This document shows, piece by piece, positions 30,051-39,513 of a stretch of DNA of 64,000 nucleotides (position 1 is the stretch's first letter; the number at the start of each line of letters is the position of its first letter). The notes under the pieces were generated by a model. It worked only from the letters and a program-made list of their open reading frames with translations, ran no database searches and was not told the origin of the DNA. The stretch lies in contig NZ_JACHMC010000001.1 of the NCBI RefSeq assembly GCF_014204815.1, positions 1,302,001-1,366,000 of the forward strand. The letters run 5' to 3'. Source of the DNA: Micrococcus flavus. Lineage in GTDB: Bacteria > Actinomycetota > Actinomycetes > Actinomycetales > Micrococcaceae. The translations under genes and the position numbers were made by a program.

Positions 30051-30239
30051 GGCGGTCCCTCCCTCGCTCCGCCGCGGGCCCGTGCCCGGGCGGTCGGTCT
30101 CGGCGGATCGGGCGACCCGCCTGGTCCCATCCCACCCGCCCCGGCCCCTCACCGCGCCCGGATCCAGCCCCGCGGTGGACGGGTGGGCGCCGACGGTCGC
30201 CTGTGCAGGGGAGGCCGGCCGGTAGACTGGCGCGGCCCA

Positions 30240-30313
30240 GCCCCAGTAGCTCAGCTGGACAGAGCAGCGGCCTTCTAATCCGCCGGTCGGGGGTTCGAAT
30301 CCCTCCTGGGGCA
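30240..30313 (+). tRNA. tRNA-Arg (anticodon TCT)
   Basis: Acceptor GCCCCAG/CTGGGGC, D stem GCTC/GAGC, anticodon loop CTTCTAA with a 31–39 mismatch at the top of the stem, T loop TTCGAAT, discriminator A. CCA is not encoded. A TAGACT hexamer about 12 bases upstream may be its -10. Confidence 0.94.
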
Positions 30314-30370
30314 CTCCCGCGCGTCGACGACGTCGACGACCCCGCCACCGAGGAGGCTCCCCTGGACCGC

Positions 30371-31864
30371 GTGCGCGCCTGGCTGAACCGGCCCCGTCCC
30401 GAGGTGCCGGCGGTGCGGGTCAGCCGTCGCCAGGGGCTCCAGCTGGGACTCGTGCTCGCGCTGTCCGCGGCGCTCAGCACCACCCACTCCTTCCTGCGCT
30501 ACGCGACCTACGAGGCGAAGGGCTACGACCTCGGCATCTTCGACCAGGTGGTCCGCCAGTACGCCCTCCTGAACGCCCCGCTGAGCTCGGTGAAGGGCGT
30601 GGACTTCCACATCCTCGGCGACCACTTCCACCCGATCCTGGCCCTGCTGGCACCCGCCTACTGGATCTGGCCGGACCCCCGGATGCTGGGGATCATCATG
30701 GCCGCCGCCCTGTGCCTGGCCGCCGTCCCCGTCTACCTCTTCGCGCGCCGCCGCGTGGAGCACGGCTGGGCCCTGACGGCCGCGGCCGCGCTCCTGCTGT
30801 CCTGGCCCTTCCAGGCGATGGTGAACTGGGACTTCCACGAGGTCACCCTCGGCGTGCCGATCCTGGCCTGGCTGGTGTGGGCGATCGACGGCCGGCGTCC
30901 CTGGCTCGCGCTCGGCCTCGGGGTCCTGCTGCTGACCGTGCGCGAGGACATGGGCATCACGCTGTGCGCGGTGGGTCTGGTGTTCGCGCTGCGCCGGCAC
31001 TGGGTGCAGGCCGGGCTCGCGGTGGTGCTCGGCCTGGCCGGCTACTGGTTCGCCACCTCCGTAGTGATCCCCCACTACTCCCCGACGGGCGGGTTCGGCT
31101 ACTGGCAGTTCCAGGCCCTCGGCCCGGACATGGGCTCCTCGCTCCTGACGATCCTCACCCGGCCGTGGGAGGCCGTGGCCGCGCTCGTGGACCACCCCCT
31201 CAAGCTCGCGCTGTGGCTGCTGCACCTCGTTCCCCTGCTGCTCCTGCCGGTGCTGAGCCCGCTGACGCTCATGGCACTGCCGATCCTGCTCTCCCGCCTC
31301 TGGAACGACCGCCTCAACGTGTGGGCCCCCGTCTACCAGTACGACGCGATCCTGGCCCCCGTCCTCCTCATGGCGGCCCTCGAGGCGGCCGTGCGCCTGG
31401 CGGACCGCCTCCCCGCTCTCCGCCGCCTGCCGCAGGTCCTGGTGGCCTGGGCGCTCGCGGTGGCCGTCGTCGGCACGGCCTTCTTCCCCCAGGTGTTCCC
31501 GTACCACCGGACCCTCACCGGGGACATGACGGTCACGCAGCATGCGCGGGACCTGGCCCATGCGGTCTCTCTCGTCCCGGACGACGTGTGCGTGGAGGCC
31601 GCCGACAACGCCGTGCCGCACCTCACCGCGCGCACCCACGTGGGCCTGCACGGGGACATCGGGGACGAGCTGTCCACCTGGATGATCGTCGACACGTCGG
31701 TGGAGGAGCTCGGCGGCTGGGACCCGCTCACCCCCGCCCAGGCGCTGGAGCGCGCCGATCGGCTCGGGTTCGACGTCGTGTGGGCCGAGCGCGACGTCGT
31801 CGTGCTCCGCCACCCGACGCGGGGGGTCTCCCCCGTGTGCTCGACCTACCTCGAGCACCGCTGA
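30371..31864 (+). CDS. DUF2079 polytopic membrane protein (GT-C-like)
   Basis: 497 residues with about ten hydrophobic segments. The first loop has YDLGIFDQVVRQYALLNAP and FHILGDHFHPILALLAPAYW, the aspartate- and histidine-containing signature of DUF2079, a family related to GT-C glycosyltransferases. Function is unproven; a role in transferring sugars from a polyprenyl carrier across the membrane is inferred from fold and from the mannosyltransferase genes next door. The GTG at 30371 is the most likely start (AGGAGG lies 14 bases upstream); the spacing is long, so the exact start is uncertain. Convergent with the GT87 gene. Confidence 0.82.
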   Translation: MRAWLNRPRPEVPAVRVSRRQGLQLGLVLALSAALSTTHSFLRYATYEAKGYDLGIFDQVVRQYALLNAPLSSVKGVDFHILGDHFHPILALLAPAYWIWPDPRMLGIIMAAALCLAAVPVYLFARRRVEHGWALTAAAALLLSWPFQAMVNWDFHEVTLGVPILAWLVWAIDGRRPWLALGLGVLLLTVREDMGITLCAVGLVFALRRHWVQAGLAVVLGLAGYWFATSVVIPHYSPTGGFGYWQFQALGPDMGSSLLTILTRPWEAVAALVDHPLKLALWLLHLVPLLLLPVLSPLTLMALPILLSRLWNDRLNVWAPVYQYDAILAPVLLMAALEAAVRLADRLPALRRLPQVLVAWALAVAVVGTAFFPQVFPYHRTLTGDMTVTQHARDLAHAVSLVPDDVCVEAADNAVPHLTARTHVGLHGDIGDELSTWMIVDTSVEELGGWDPLTPAQALERADRLGFDVVWAERDVVVLRHPTRGVSPVCSTYLEHR

Positions 31865-31883
31865 GGCCGACCCCGCCCGGGGC

Positions 31884-33269
31884 TCAGGCCCGCTGCAGCC
31901 CGCGGCCGGCCGGCGGGAGCAGGAACCGGTCCTCCGCTCCCGTGAAGACGCCCGCGCCCGGGTCCTCGGCGACGCCGGAGGGCAGCGGATCGACGCCGTC
32001 CGCGAGCGCGGCGCGCCGCACCGGGTCGCGGGAGGGGTCCAGGATGTCCCGCACCACCGTGGCCATGATCCAGACGAGGGCCAGCACATGCGCCACGATG
32101 CCGGAGGCGTACCAGCCGGTGATCCACCAGGCGCCGTCCGCGAAGGCGCCGCCGGAGGTGATGCGCGCGGACTCCATCCACACGCCGCCCCAGTGGTAGA
32201 CCTCGACCGCCTGCCAGATCCAGAACTGCCGCCACCGCGGGTTCGCCAGGACCACCAGCGGGATCAGCCACATCACGAACTGCGGGGAGTACACCTTCCC
32301 CCAGATCAGGAACGAGGCCACGATCAGCAGGCACAGCTGGGCCACCCGGGGCCGGTGCCGGGCGGCGACGCCCAGGTAGGCGATCGCGGCGCAGCACAGG
32401 GCGAACATCCCGTTCTGCAGGGTGGAGAACGTGGAGCCGGACCACCCGGTCCAGGACAGGGCCAGCCACGTGGAGGAGAAGGAGACCTCGCGGTCACCGG
32501 AGAAGGTGTAGAACCGCGACCACTGGTCGAACGCGGTGAGCATGAAGGGCACGTTCACGGCGAGCCACGCGGCCACGCCCGTGCCGAGCGCGGCGAGGAA
32601 TCCGCGCCACCGGCCGGTCCGGACAGCCAGCACCAGCAGCGCCCCGTAGAAGAACAGCGGGTAGAGCTTCATGGCGGCGCCCAACCCGATCAGCAGGCCG
32701 GAGAGCACCGGCCGGTCCTCGGACCAGGCCCACAGCGCCAGGGCGGCCAGCATCACGGCCCACAGGTCCCAGTTCAGCAGGGACGTCAGGATGATCCCGG
32801 GGGCCACCGCCACCAGGAGGGCGTCCTTGGCGCGCCCGCGGGCCGTGTACGCCGTGGCCGCCACGGTGACCATCCAGCACAGGGTGACGCCGATCGCGTT
32901 GATGTCGAAGTACGCCACGGTGCGCTCGTGGAGGGAGCCGTCCGCGGGCACCAGCCAGGAGGTCACGCCCGCCACCACGGCGAGCAGGGCGGGGTACTCC
33001 ATCCACTGCTCCTCCGGCAGGGGCGTGTAGAAGGGGAAGTACCCCTCGGCGAGCCCGCGCGTGGGGAACAGCTGCGCGAAGTCGGAGTAGCACATGTGCA
33101 CGTGCACGTCCGGGGCGGCCCACCCGTTCAGGCGGCACCACTGCTTGGTGAGGAGGGCGACGACGGCGGCCACCGCCGTGACGGCGATCAGCAGGCCGAT
33201 CCACCGCGGGGAGGGACGGCCGGTGGGGCGAAGTGCGGCGGTGCGGGGACGGGAGCTCACGGGTCTCAC
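31884..33269 (-). CDS. Glycosyltransferase family 87 (GT-C) mannosyltransferase-like membrane protein
   Basis: 461 residues with about ten transmembrane segments. The first periplasmic loop contains MCYSDFAQLF and later EEQWMEYPALLA, the acidic residues typical of GT87/DUF2029 enzymes, which use polyprenyl-phosphate mannose. The GTG start overlaps the upstream stop by 4 bases (GTGA), so it is coupled to the MptB-like genes. It is the last gene of a three-gene mannosyltransferase operon, probably for lipomannan-type lipoglycans at the outer face of the membrane. Acceptor is inferred, not shown. Confidence 0.85.
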   Translation of the reverse strand: MRPVSSRPRTAALRPTGRPSPRWIGLLIAVTAVAAVVALLTKQWCRLNGWAAPDVHVHMCYSDFAQLFPTRGLAEGYFPFYTPLPEEQWMEYPALLAVVAGVTSWLVPADGSLHERTVAYFDINAIGVTLCWMVTVAATAYTARGRAKDALLVAVAPGIILTSLLNWDLWAVMLAALALWAWSEDRPVLSGLLIGLGAAMKLYPLFFYGALLVLAVRTGRWRGFLAALGTGVAAWLAVNVPFMLTAFDQWSRFYTFSGDREVSFSSTWLALSWTGWSGSTFSTLQNGMFALCCAAIAYLGVAARHRPRVAQLCLLIVASFLIWGKVYSPQFVMWLIPLVVLANPRWRQFWIWQAVEVYHWGGVWMESARITSGGAFADGAWWITGWYASGIVAHVLALVWIMATVVRDILDPSRDPVRRAALADGVDPLPSGVAEDPGAGVFTGAEDRFLLPPAGRGLQRA

Positions 33270-34906
33270 TCCTGGACGGTATCGGCGGGGCGGGCGGGGG
33301 CGGACATGGGCTCCCGGGGCTCGATGGTCTCATCCGGGGGCGCGCCCCGGCCGCGAGGGAACACGGCGGCGGTCGCGGGGTCGCCGCGCACGATCCAGGC
33401 TGCGGCGCCCAGTGCCGCGGCGGCGGCGACCGCCCGGACGAGCCACAGGGGCAGCCACTGCGCCACGGAGAGCTGGTCCACGACGCCCACCGCGGCCAGG
33501 ACCAGGACGGCGGCCGCCGTCACCCACCCGAGCCACCGCGGGTGGTCGGCCGGGCCGGGCAGCGGGCGCGGGGCGCACGCCAGCAGGGGCAGCACCCACA
33601 GCAGATACCACGGCTGGACGATCGGGGCCGCCAGGATCGCCACCACGAGGACCGCCGCGGACGCGGCCAGCGGCTCGGGGGCGCGGCGCCGGAGGGCCAG
33701 CCCGGCGGTGAACGCCAGGGTCACGGCGGTCAGGGCCGTGTAGAACCAGCCGGCCACCTGCCGGGCCGGCAGCGGGGAGACGGCGTCGACCGCCCAGCCC
33801 AGGGCCAGGCCCACGAGGCCGGCCGGGGCGTACGGGAAGGCCGCGTCGCCGCTCGTGGTCATGGCGCGCACCCACCCGAACCACAGCCCGGAGAGCGCGC
33901 CGAGGACCGTCAGCACGGCGAGCGCCGCCGTCGCCGTGGTGATCCACGGCCCCAGCCGGCGGGTGCGCCGCATCCGCGGGGCGCCCGGCCGGAACGGCGC
34001 CGCCCCGGCGGGCAGGAGCAGGCCCACGAAGGGCAGCAGGAGCGCGGTCAGCGGCTTGATGGCCACGGACAGGGCCACCAGCACGATCCCCCACAGCGCC
34101 GTCACCCGGCGGCGCGGGGCCCGGACCATGAGGGCGAGCCCCGCCAGGAGCAGGCCCACCATCAGGGCGTCGTTGTGGGCGCCGGCCACCATGTAGAGCA
34201 GGAACAGCGGATTGGCCGCCACCACCCACACCGCCCACGGCCCGCACCGGCCGCCCGGCGCGGCCAGGCGCGGCAGGGCCCACACACACAGGCCCAGCCC
34301 CGCGAGCGCGAGCAGCCGGAACGCGGTGACGGACAGCTCGACCTGGCCGCCGGTGACGTGCCAGATGCCCTCGGCGAAGAGCAGGAACAGGGGCCCGTAC
34401 GGGGACGGCGACTCGGCCCACAGCGAGTCGGCGCCCTGCATGAACCAGCCGGACAGACGGGACACGCCGCTCTGGTACGGGTCCAGGCCCAGGGAGAGCA
34501 GCCGGCCCTGCTGGAGGTAGGAGAACACGTCCCGGGAGAAGATCGGCAGCGCGAGCATCAGGGGCGCGGACCACAGCCACGCGGCCCGCGCCGGCAGTCC
34601 GGCGTGCTCCTCCCAGCGGCCGTCCAGTGCCCGGCCCAGCCGCAGCCACGCCCGCACCAGGCCGAACGTGCCCAGGGCCAGCAGCACCGCGCACGCGAGC
34701 ACGCCCGGCAGTCCGGTACGCAGCGGCACCAGCAGGGTGGAGCCGGAGAACGCCGACGACGGCGTCATCGGCAGCCAGCCCACGCCCCACGAGGCCGCCA
34801 TCACCGCCAGGGACGCCACGAGCCCCGCGCGCACGGTGCCGCGCGGGTCGGGCCGGGCCCGTCCCCGGGGCCGGGCCGTCGACCCGGCGCCCGACGGGCG
34901 GCTCAT
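33266..34906 (-). CDS. MptB-like alpha-1,6-mannosyltransferase, second copy
   Basis: 546 residues, polytopic GT-C protein of the polyprenol-phosphomannose-dependent MptB family. The signature loop [19 protein letters not shown] carries the catalytic-type Asp, followed by SPSPYGPLFL, a later [10 protein letters not shown] and IVQPWYLLW. It starts at ATG 34906, overlapping the upstream mptB stop (ATGA). The C-terminal tail (about 50 residues) is Pro/Arg-rich and cytosolic. It is a diverged tandem paralogue of the neighbouring MptB-like protein. Confidence 0.88.
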   Translation of the reverse strand: MSRPSGAGSTARPRGRARPDPRGTVRAGLVASLAVMAASWGVGWLPMTPSSAFSGSTLLVPLRTGLPGVLACAVLLALGTFGLVRAWLRLGRALDGRWEEHAGLPARAAWLWSAPLMLALPIFSRDVFSYLQQGRLLSLGLDPYQSGVSRLSGWFMQGADSLWAESPSPYGPLFLLFAEGIWHVTGGQVELSVTAFRLLALAGLGLCVWALPRLAAPGGRCGPWAVWVVAANPLFLLYMVAGAHNDALMVGLLLAGLALMVRAPRRRVTALWGIVLVALSVAIKPLTALLLPFVGLLLPAGAAPFRPGAPRMRRTRRLGPWITTATAALAVLTVLGALSGLWFGWVRAMTTSGDAAFPYAPAGLVGLALGWAVDAVSPLPARQVAGWFYTALTAVTLAFTAGLALRRRAPEPLAASAAVLVVAILAAPIVQPWYLLWVLPLLACAPRPLPGPADHPRWLGWVTAAAVLVLAAVGVVDQLSVAQWLPLWLVRAVAAAAALGAAAWIVRGDPATAAVFPRGRGAPPDETIEPREPMSAPARPADTVQE

Positions 34907-36621
34907 CGCGGCCCCGGTGCGCGGCCGGCGTCGTCGGCGTCCGTCACGCGGACCACCGGGTGGGGTCGGATGTGGACGGCGTCGTCGGCGGGGCGCCGGC
35001 GCAGGCGGCGGACGCCCTCGCGCAGGGCGGGACGCACGTGCCAGTGGTCCTTGATGAACCGGCTCGTGCGCCGGTCCACCACGAGGATCCACACGAGGCT
35101 CAGCGCGGAGACGGCCAGGGAGATCGCCTCCACCTCACCGGCCACATCCAGGAACTGCCACGTGAACAGCTGGTCGGAGGCGCCGAAGGCCAGGAAGTAG
35201 CCCACCGTGAACACGATCCACTTGACCTGCCAGTTGTCCCGGATGCCGAGCACGGCGAAGAAGGGCAGGAGCCACAGCAGGTACCACGGCTGGATGATCG
35301 GCGAGAGGACCACCAGCGCGGTGAACGCCCACGTCATGCGGGTCAGTACCCGGTTCTGGGGGCCCATGAACATGAGCACGAGGACGATCAGCACGGACAG
35401 CACGCGCCCGGCCGTCTTGTAGACCCCCTCGATCGCCTGGAGGTCGGGCTCGCCGCCGGTGAGGGCCACCAGGTTCTCGGTGGCCTTGGACAGCATGCCG
35501 ATCGGCGCCCAGACCACGGTGCCGGATCCCGTCCCGGCCATGACGGCCACCCAGCCGAAGCCGAACCCGTTCAGCACGCCGACCACGGCCATCAGCCCGA
35601 AGGACACGGCCGCGGTCACACCCCAGAACACGAACCGTCGCGGCCAGTCCGCGTGCGGTCCGGCCCAGAGCAGGCCGATGAAGGGCAGCAGGACGAGGGT
35701 GATCGGCTTGACGCCCAGGGACGCCGTCACCAGCACGACGCCGGCCAGGCCCCACGCCGCGCACGCCCACGCCGGCTGCGGGCGGCGGGGGCGGCCGGCG
35801 CGCAGCGCGCACCACACGCCGGCCAGCGCCAGGCCCACCATGAGGGCGTCGTTGTGGCCGGAGGCCACGAAGGAGATGGTGAACAGCGGATTGGCCGCGG
35901 AGACCCACTGCGCCCAGGCCCCGTTGACGCCCAGGCGCCGGGCCAGCAGCGGCACGAACACCATGGTGAGGACGACCCCGGCCACCGCGACGAGCCGGAA
36001 GAGGAGGATCGCCAGGTCCGGGTCCGTGTCCCCGGAGATGCGCACGACCGCCTCCTCGATCCAGAGGAACACGGGGCCGTAGGGGGTCTCCGAGTCCGCC
36101 CACGTGGCGTCCGCGCCGAGCTGGAACCAGTTGGACAGGGAGGAGATGGCGTCCTCGTACGGGTCCTGGCCGGCGACCATCAGCCGTCCCTGGCCCACGT
36201 ACGCGAAGATGTCCCGGCTGAAGATCGGCAGCGCGACCACCATGGGCAGACACCACAGGGCCGTCGCCAGGTTCACGAGCCGCAGCGCCCCGGGGCCGAA
36301 CGGCCGCAGGGTCTGGCCGAGCCGCAGCCAGGCCCAGAACATCACCCAGCAGCCGAGGGTCAGCAGGACCGTCCCGGCGCGCACGCCGGACTCCTGTGTG
36401 CGCCACGGGATGAGCCACTCCCAGCGGTTGATGGGCGAGGCGGAGGCCAGCCAGCCGACGCTGAAGGAGCCGGCCACGAGCAGGAGGGAGCCGATCAGGC
36501 CCACCGCCACCGGCCAGCCGGGGCGGCCCGCGGTCTTCGGGTCGGTGCGCAGCCCGCCGACGCCGATGTACTCGAGGCGGGACGGCGTGGACCCGGACGG
36601 CGAAGAGGCCGGCACGCTCAT
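34903..36621 (-). CDS. mptB: MptB-like polyprenol-phosphomannose-dependent alpha-1,6-mannosyltransferase
   Basis: 572 residues with about 12–13 transmembrane segments. The conserved loop is [19 protein letters not shown], then [28 protein letters not shown] and [15 protein letters not shown], all features of MptB, which starts the alpha-1,6-mannan backbone of lipomannan in Corynebacterineae. It is the first gene of a minus-strand operon with a second MptB-like gene and a GT87 gene, all joined by 4-bp overlaps. Micrococcus is known to make lipomannan, so this is the likely product; the linkage is inferred. An 88-bp gap separates it from divergent orn. Confidence 0.88.
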   Translation of the reverse strand: MSVPASSPSGSTPSRLEYIGVGGLRTDPKTAGRPGWPVAVGLIGSLLLVAGSFSVGWLASASPINRWEWLIPWRTQESGVRAGTVLLTLGCWVMFWAWLRLGQTLRPFGPGALRLVNLATALWCLPMVVALPIFSRDIFAYVGQGRLMVAGQDPYEDAISSLSNWFQLGADATWADSETPYGPVFLWIEEAVVRISGDTDPDLAILLFRLVAVAGVVLTMVFVPLLARRLGVNGAWAQWVSAANPLFTISFVASGHNDALMVGLALAGVWCALRAGRPRRPQPAWACAAWGLAGVVLVTASLGVKPITLVLLPFIGLLWAGPHADWPRRFVFWGVTAAVSFGLMAVVGVLNGFGFGWVAVMAGTGSGTVVWAPIGMLSKATENLVALTGGEPDLQAIEGVYKTAGRVLSVLIVLVLMFMGPQNRVLTRMTWAFTALVVLSPIIQPWYLLWLLPFFAVLGIRDNWQVKWIVFTVGYFLAFGASDQLFTWQFLDVAGEVEAISLAVSALSLVWILVVDRRTSRFIKDHWHVRPALREGVRRLRRRPADDAVHIRPHPVVRVTDADDAGRAPGPR

Positions 36622-36709
36622 GCGGCGGTGTCCTTCCATGGGCACGTCGGGGCCCCGTTCCGGGGCTCCCGGGAATCTACCACCGGTGCCCGCGAGTAGC
36701 CTGGGCGCC

Positions 36710-37336
36710 ATGAGCGAGACGAGCACCCCCGCACAGGACGCCGCCCCCCTGGTCTGGATCGACTGCGAGATGACCGGCCTGGACCCGGACGTGGACGAGC
36801 TGGTGGAGGTGGCGGTGCTGATCACCGACGCGGAGCTGAACGTGCTGGACGAGGGCATCGACCTGGTGATCCGCCCCTCCGCCGCCGCGGTGGCGCAGAT
36901 GGACCCCTTCGTGCGGGACATGCACACCTCCTCCGGCCTGATCGAGGAGTTCGAGGACGGCATGGCCCTCGACGACGCCGCCGCCCGCGTCCTCGCCTAT
37001 CTCACTGAACGCGTCCCCGCCGGCAAGGCCCTGCTCGCGGGCAACTCGGTGGGCCAGGACAAGCTCTTCCTCTCCCGGTACATGCCGGAGGTGGTGGCGC
37101 ACCTGCACTACCGGATCGTGGACGTCTCCACGGTCAAGGAGCTGGCCCGCCGGTGGTACCCGCGCGCCTACTACCAGGCCCCCGCCAAGACCGGCGGCCA
37201 CCGCGCCCTCGGGGACATCAAGGACTCCATCACCGAGCTGCGCTACTACCGGGCCGCCGTCATGGTCCCCGCCCCCGGCCCCACCACGGACGAGGCCCGC
37301 GCCATCGCGGAGGTGGTGTCCGGGGCGCAGGCCTGA
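36710..37336 (+). CDS. orn: Oligoribonuclease
   Basis: Degrades 2–5-nt RNA to nucleotides and clears pGpG. 208 residues of the DEDDh exonuclease family: [10 protein letters not shown] supplies D and [11 protein letters not shown] supplies D, and [10 protein letters not shown] supplies H and D. Length fits Orn. TAGCCT at 36697–36702 ends 7 bases before the ATG, suggesting a leaderless transcript. It lies just before tRNA-His, and the island begins right after. Confidence 0.95.
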   Translation: MSETSTPAQDAAPLVWIDCEMTGLDPDVDELVEVAVLITDAELNVLDEGIDLVIRPSAAAVAQMDPFVRDMHTSSGLIEEFEDGMALDDAAARVLAYLTERVPAGKALLAGNSVGQDKLFLSRYMPEVVAHLHYRIVDVSTVKELARRWYPRAYYQAPAKTGGHRALGDIKDSITELRYYRAAVMVPAPGPTTDEARAIAEVVSGAQA

Positions 37337-37438
37337 GCCGGCACCCCCGGCCCCGCCGCCCCGATTCGGCGCTGCGCGGGATCTCATGTACTGTGGACCC
37401 CGCTGCGTCGCGCGGATCCGTCCGTGTGAAGCAGGCGT

Positions 37439-37515
37439 GGTGGGCGTAGCTCAGTCGGCAGAGCGTCTGGTTGTGGTCCAGAAGGTCGCGGGTTCAATCC
37501 CCGTCGCTCACCCCA
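37439..37515 (+). tRNA. tRNA-His (anticodon GTG), CCA encoded; island insertion point
   Basis: The acceptor GTGGGCG pairs with CGCTCAC, G-1 (37439) faces C73, the anticodon arm is TCTGG-TTGTGGT-CCAGA, and the T arm is GCGGG-TTCAATC-CCCGT. The 3' CCA is encoded at 37513–37515, unlike the other three tRNA genes here. Sequence composition changes immediately downstream. The stop codon of the decayed recombinase (minus strand) falls inside the acceptor stem at 37508–37510, fitting integration at this tRNA. Confidence 0.95.
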
Positions 37516-38555
37516 GATGGGTCAGGTTTGAACTTTCGACTAAGGGTCCGCCCTTAGTCGGGGTTCGGGCCTGGCCCAACTTTTTTGCCTCGGCGGCCCA
37601 GATGAGCGCGTCGGCTTGCAGCCCTTCGACGCTCAGCCCGTCGTACGGGGTCTTGTACCCGACTCGCACGTCGTTGTCCTCGTCAATGTAGATCGCCCTG
37701 AACAGAGCCTGGTTGCACAGCCGCCGGTTGGCATCGTCTCGGCGGTCGCGTAGAGATCGCCAGCGTTCGACAGCAGGGTCAGTGAGTCATCGAGGTTCGC
37801 CCGAGCGAACGCATACTCACCGTGGTGCGCGTCGATCCGGTTCTGGATCGTCTCCAACGAAGCAGTGATCCGATCCTACTCTCGCTTGAGCAACTCCAGC
37901 GAGACAGCGCCCGCGTAGTGAGCGCGGAGTAGTTTCTCCTGCTCGTCTTCGAGCTGGGTACGACGTGAGGCGAGGTCGGCAAGTTCCGCAGCACCCTCGG
38001 ACATCATCTCGTCGAACCGGGCGTGCAACATCGACGACAGGGCGTGCTTGGTCTCTGCGCTGATCTGGACGTGTTCGTAGAACCGATCGACGAGGCGCTC
38101 AACCTGCTCGATCAGCATCGCCTGCCGGGTGCAGTCGCCCCGGCCCGCGTGCCTACTCGCGCACACGAAGTATGGATAGATCGTGCCCTGGCTGCTCTTC
38201 GCTTTGCATACGATCAGTCGCGAGCCGCACTGCCCGCAGAACACCGTGCCTTTCAAGTAGTGCTTGTGCACCTGGGTGGCGTCGGCCGCTGTCTGATGGG
38301 TGCCGAGAACGGTCTGCACCTGATCCCACACCTCGTTCGGCACGAGCGGATCGTGAGTTCCGGCGTAGGTGACACCCTGGTACCGGACACAGCCCTTGTA
38401 ATACGGATTGGTAAGCATCCGGTGCACCTATGACTTTCCGATGGGCCGAGAAGGTCGCCGCGGTGACGGCGCCGTCGTCAGCCCGCGAGCCACCAACTCG
38501 TGTTGAAGCTGGCTCGTTGACCAGTCGCCCTCGCATCGGTACCGGACGATCCATC
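37508..38555 (-). pseudogene. Decayed large serine recombinase (C-terminal part)
   Basis: The readable part contains the recombinase domain end (GDWSTSQLQHELVARGL), HRMLTNPYYKG and a zinc ribbon (FCGQCGSRLIVC...DCTRQ). It is followed by a coiled-coil region and a C-terminus ending ESSNLTHLG. It is broken three times: an in-frame TAG just before VHRMLTNP (near 38429), a TAG at 37876–37878 where LLKRE should continue into DRITASLE, and a frameshift near 37733. The N-terminal catalytic domain with its serine is missing; the sequence stops near 38,550 where hydrolase sequence starts on the other strand. Presumably it was the integrase of the island. Confidence 0.85.
37537..37560. terminator. Hairpin just after tRNA-His
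   Basis: CGACTAAGGG (37537–37546) pairs with CCCTTAGTCG (37551–37560) around TCCG. It lies inside the remnant recombinase's 3' coding end and may end the tRNA-His transcript. Confidence 0.5.
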
Positions 38556-39098
38556 CTCGGCCACACCGAGACAGCCGACGTAGACGAAGCCATCGGATAC
38601 GCCGTTCGACGCGGAGCGGAACGGATCGTGTTGTTCGGCTGGTCGATGGGCGCGGCCATCGCTCTCCAGCTCGCCGCCCGCCCGCGCCACGACGGGGTCA
38701 TCACCGCCCTCGTCCTCGACTCACCCGTCCTCGACTGGACCGAGATTATCAAGGCCAACTGCGCCCGCAGCGGCTTACCGCCCGCAGCGGGGGTCCTCGC
38801 CATCCCTTGGCTCACCGTCGGCCCGTTCGCGAGCATGGTCGGGCTGCCCGAGTCGATTCCGCTCCGGCAGTTCGACTGGATCACCCGAGCTGCTGAGCTC
38901 ACCACGCCCACACTGATCCTTCGCGGCGCACGAGACAGCTCGGCCCCGTTGCGACTCTCACGAGCGCTCCGGCAGCGGCGCCCCGAACTTGTGACGCTAC
39001 AAACTTTCGATGCCGAACACACGCTCGCGTGGAACTCCGACCCTGCGCGCTGGCAGGCGGTCGTGAGCGGCTGGCTCACCTCGCAGCTACCGAGCTGA
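38555..39098 (+). pseudogene. Alpha/beta hydrolase, 5'-truncated
   Basis: From about 38,555 the frame reads TADVDEAIGYAVRRGAERIV, then the nucleophile elbow GWSMG, SPVLDW, TPTLILRGARD and AEHTLAWN with the catalytic histidine. This is the C-terminal half of an actinobacterial serine hydrolase of about 350 residues. An open frame continues upstream to an ATG at 38430 but encodes antisense of the recombinase, so the real N-terminus is lost. Both this gene and the recombinase end at the same junction, pointing to one deletion event. Probably non-functional. Confidence 0.75.
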
Positions 39099-39223
39099 CG
39101 AACACCGGAGCGCGCTGGTTCAGATCGGCCACGCCCGCACAAACCCGGTTCAAACCGTAGCCGCCCCGGTAGACTTCCTGTAGTCGCCCCGTCCGGGGTC
39201 GCACCGCGCAAGGGAGGATCGAC

Positions 39224-39424
39224 GTGGCTGAACCGTGGCTGTCCGCAGACGACATCGCCGCCCACCTCGGGATCACCAAAGACACCGTCTATACCTGGAT
39301 CGCCGAGAAAGCCATGCCCGCCCACAAGGTCGGTCGCCTCTGGAAGTTCCAGGCAAGCGAGATCGACGACTGGGTGCGCCGAGGCGGCGCAGCCGCCGAC
39401 TCTCACCCATCGCCGCCAGGGTGA
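39224..39424 (+). CDS. Small excisionase-type (MerR-like) HTH DNA-binding protein
   Basis: 66 residues. Residues 4–55 are a winged-helix excisionase-family domain: LSADDIAAHLGITKDTVYTW and HKVGRLWKFQASEIDDWV, the standard helix-turn-helix plus wing. The GTG start at 39224 has AGGGAGG 6 bases upstream. The short Pro/Ser tail is probably disordered. It lies 89 bp upstream of brxA on the same strand. Such proteins act as recombination directionality factors or as local repressors; here either a relic of island excision or a BREX regulator is possible. Unlike its left neighbours it looks intact. Confidence 0.8.
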   Translation: MAEPWLSADDIAAHLGITKDTVYTWIAEKAMPAHKVGRLWKFQASEIDDWVRRGGAAADSHPSPPG

Positions 39425-39513
39425 TCTTTCCGCTCGATTTGAGCCGCTGCTGACACTTTGCCGGTGGTATCCCATATCCTGATCCACTGCCCAAAACCGG
39501 AAGGAGGCACCAG
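39425..39513 (+). promoter_or_regulatory. brxA leader with candidate promoter and strong ribosome-binding site
   Basis: CTGACA at 39450 and TATCCT at 39475 form a loose -35/-10 pair with 19-bp spacing. AAGGAGG at 39501–39507 is an ideal ribosome-binding site 6 bases before the brxA ATG. No repeat that would clearly bind the upstream HTH protein was seen. Confidence 0.4.

Noticed and set aside
38430-38554. ATG at 38430 as start of an intact alpha/beta hydrolase
   Set aside because: The first roughly 40 codons are antisense of recombinase sequence (GLTTAPSPRRPSRPIGKS on the other strand), so the hydrolase is truncated.
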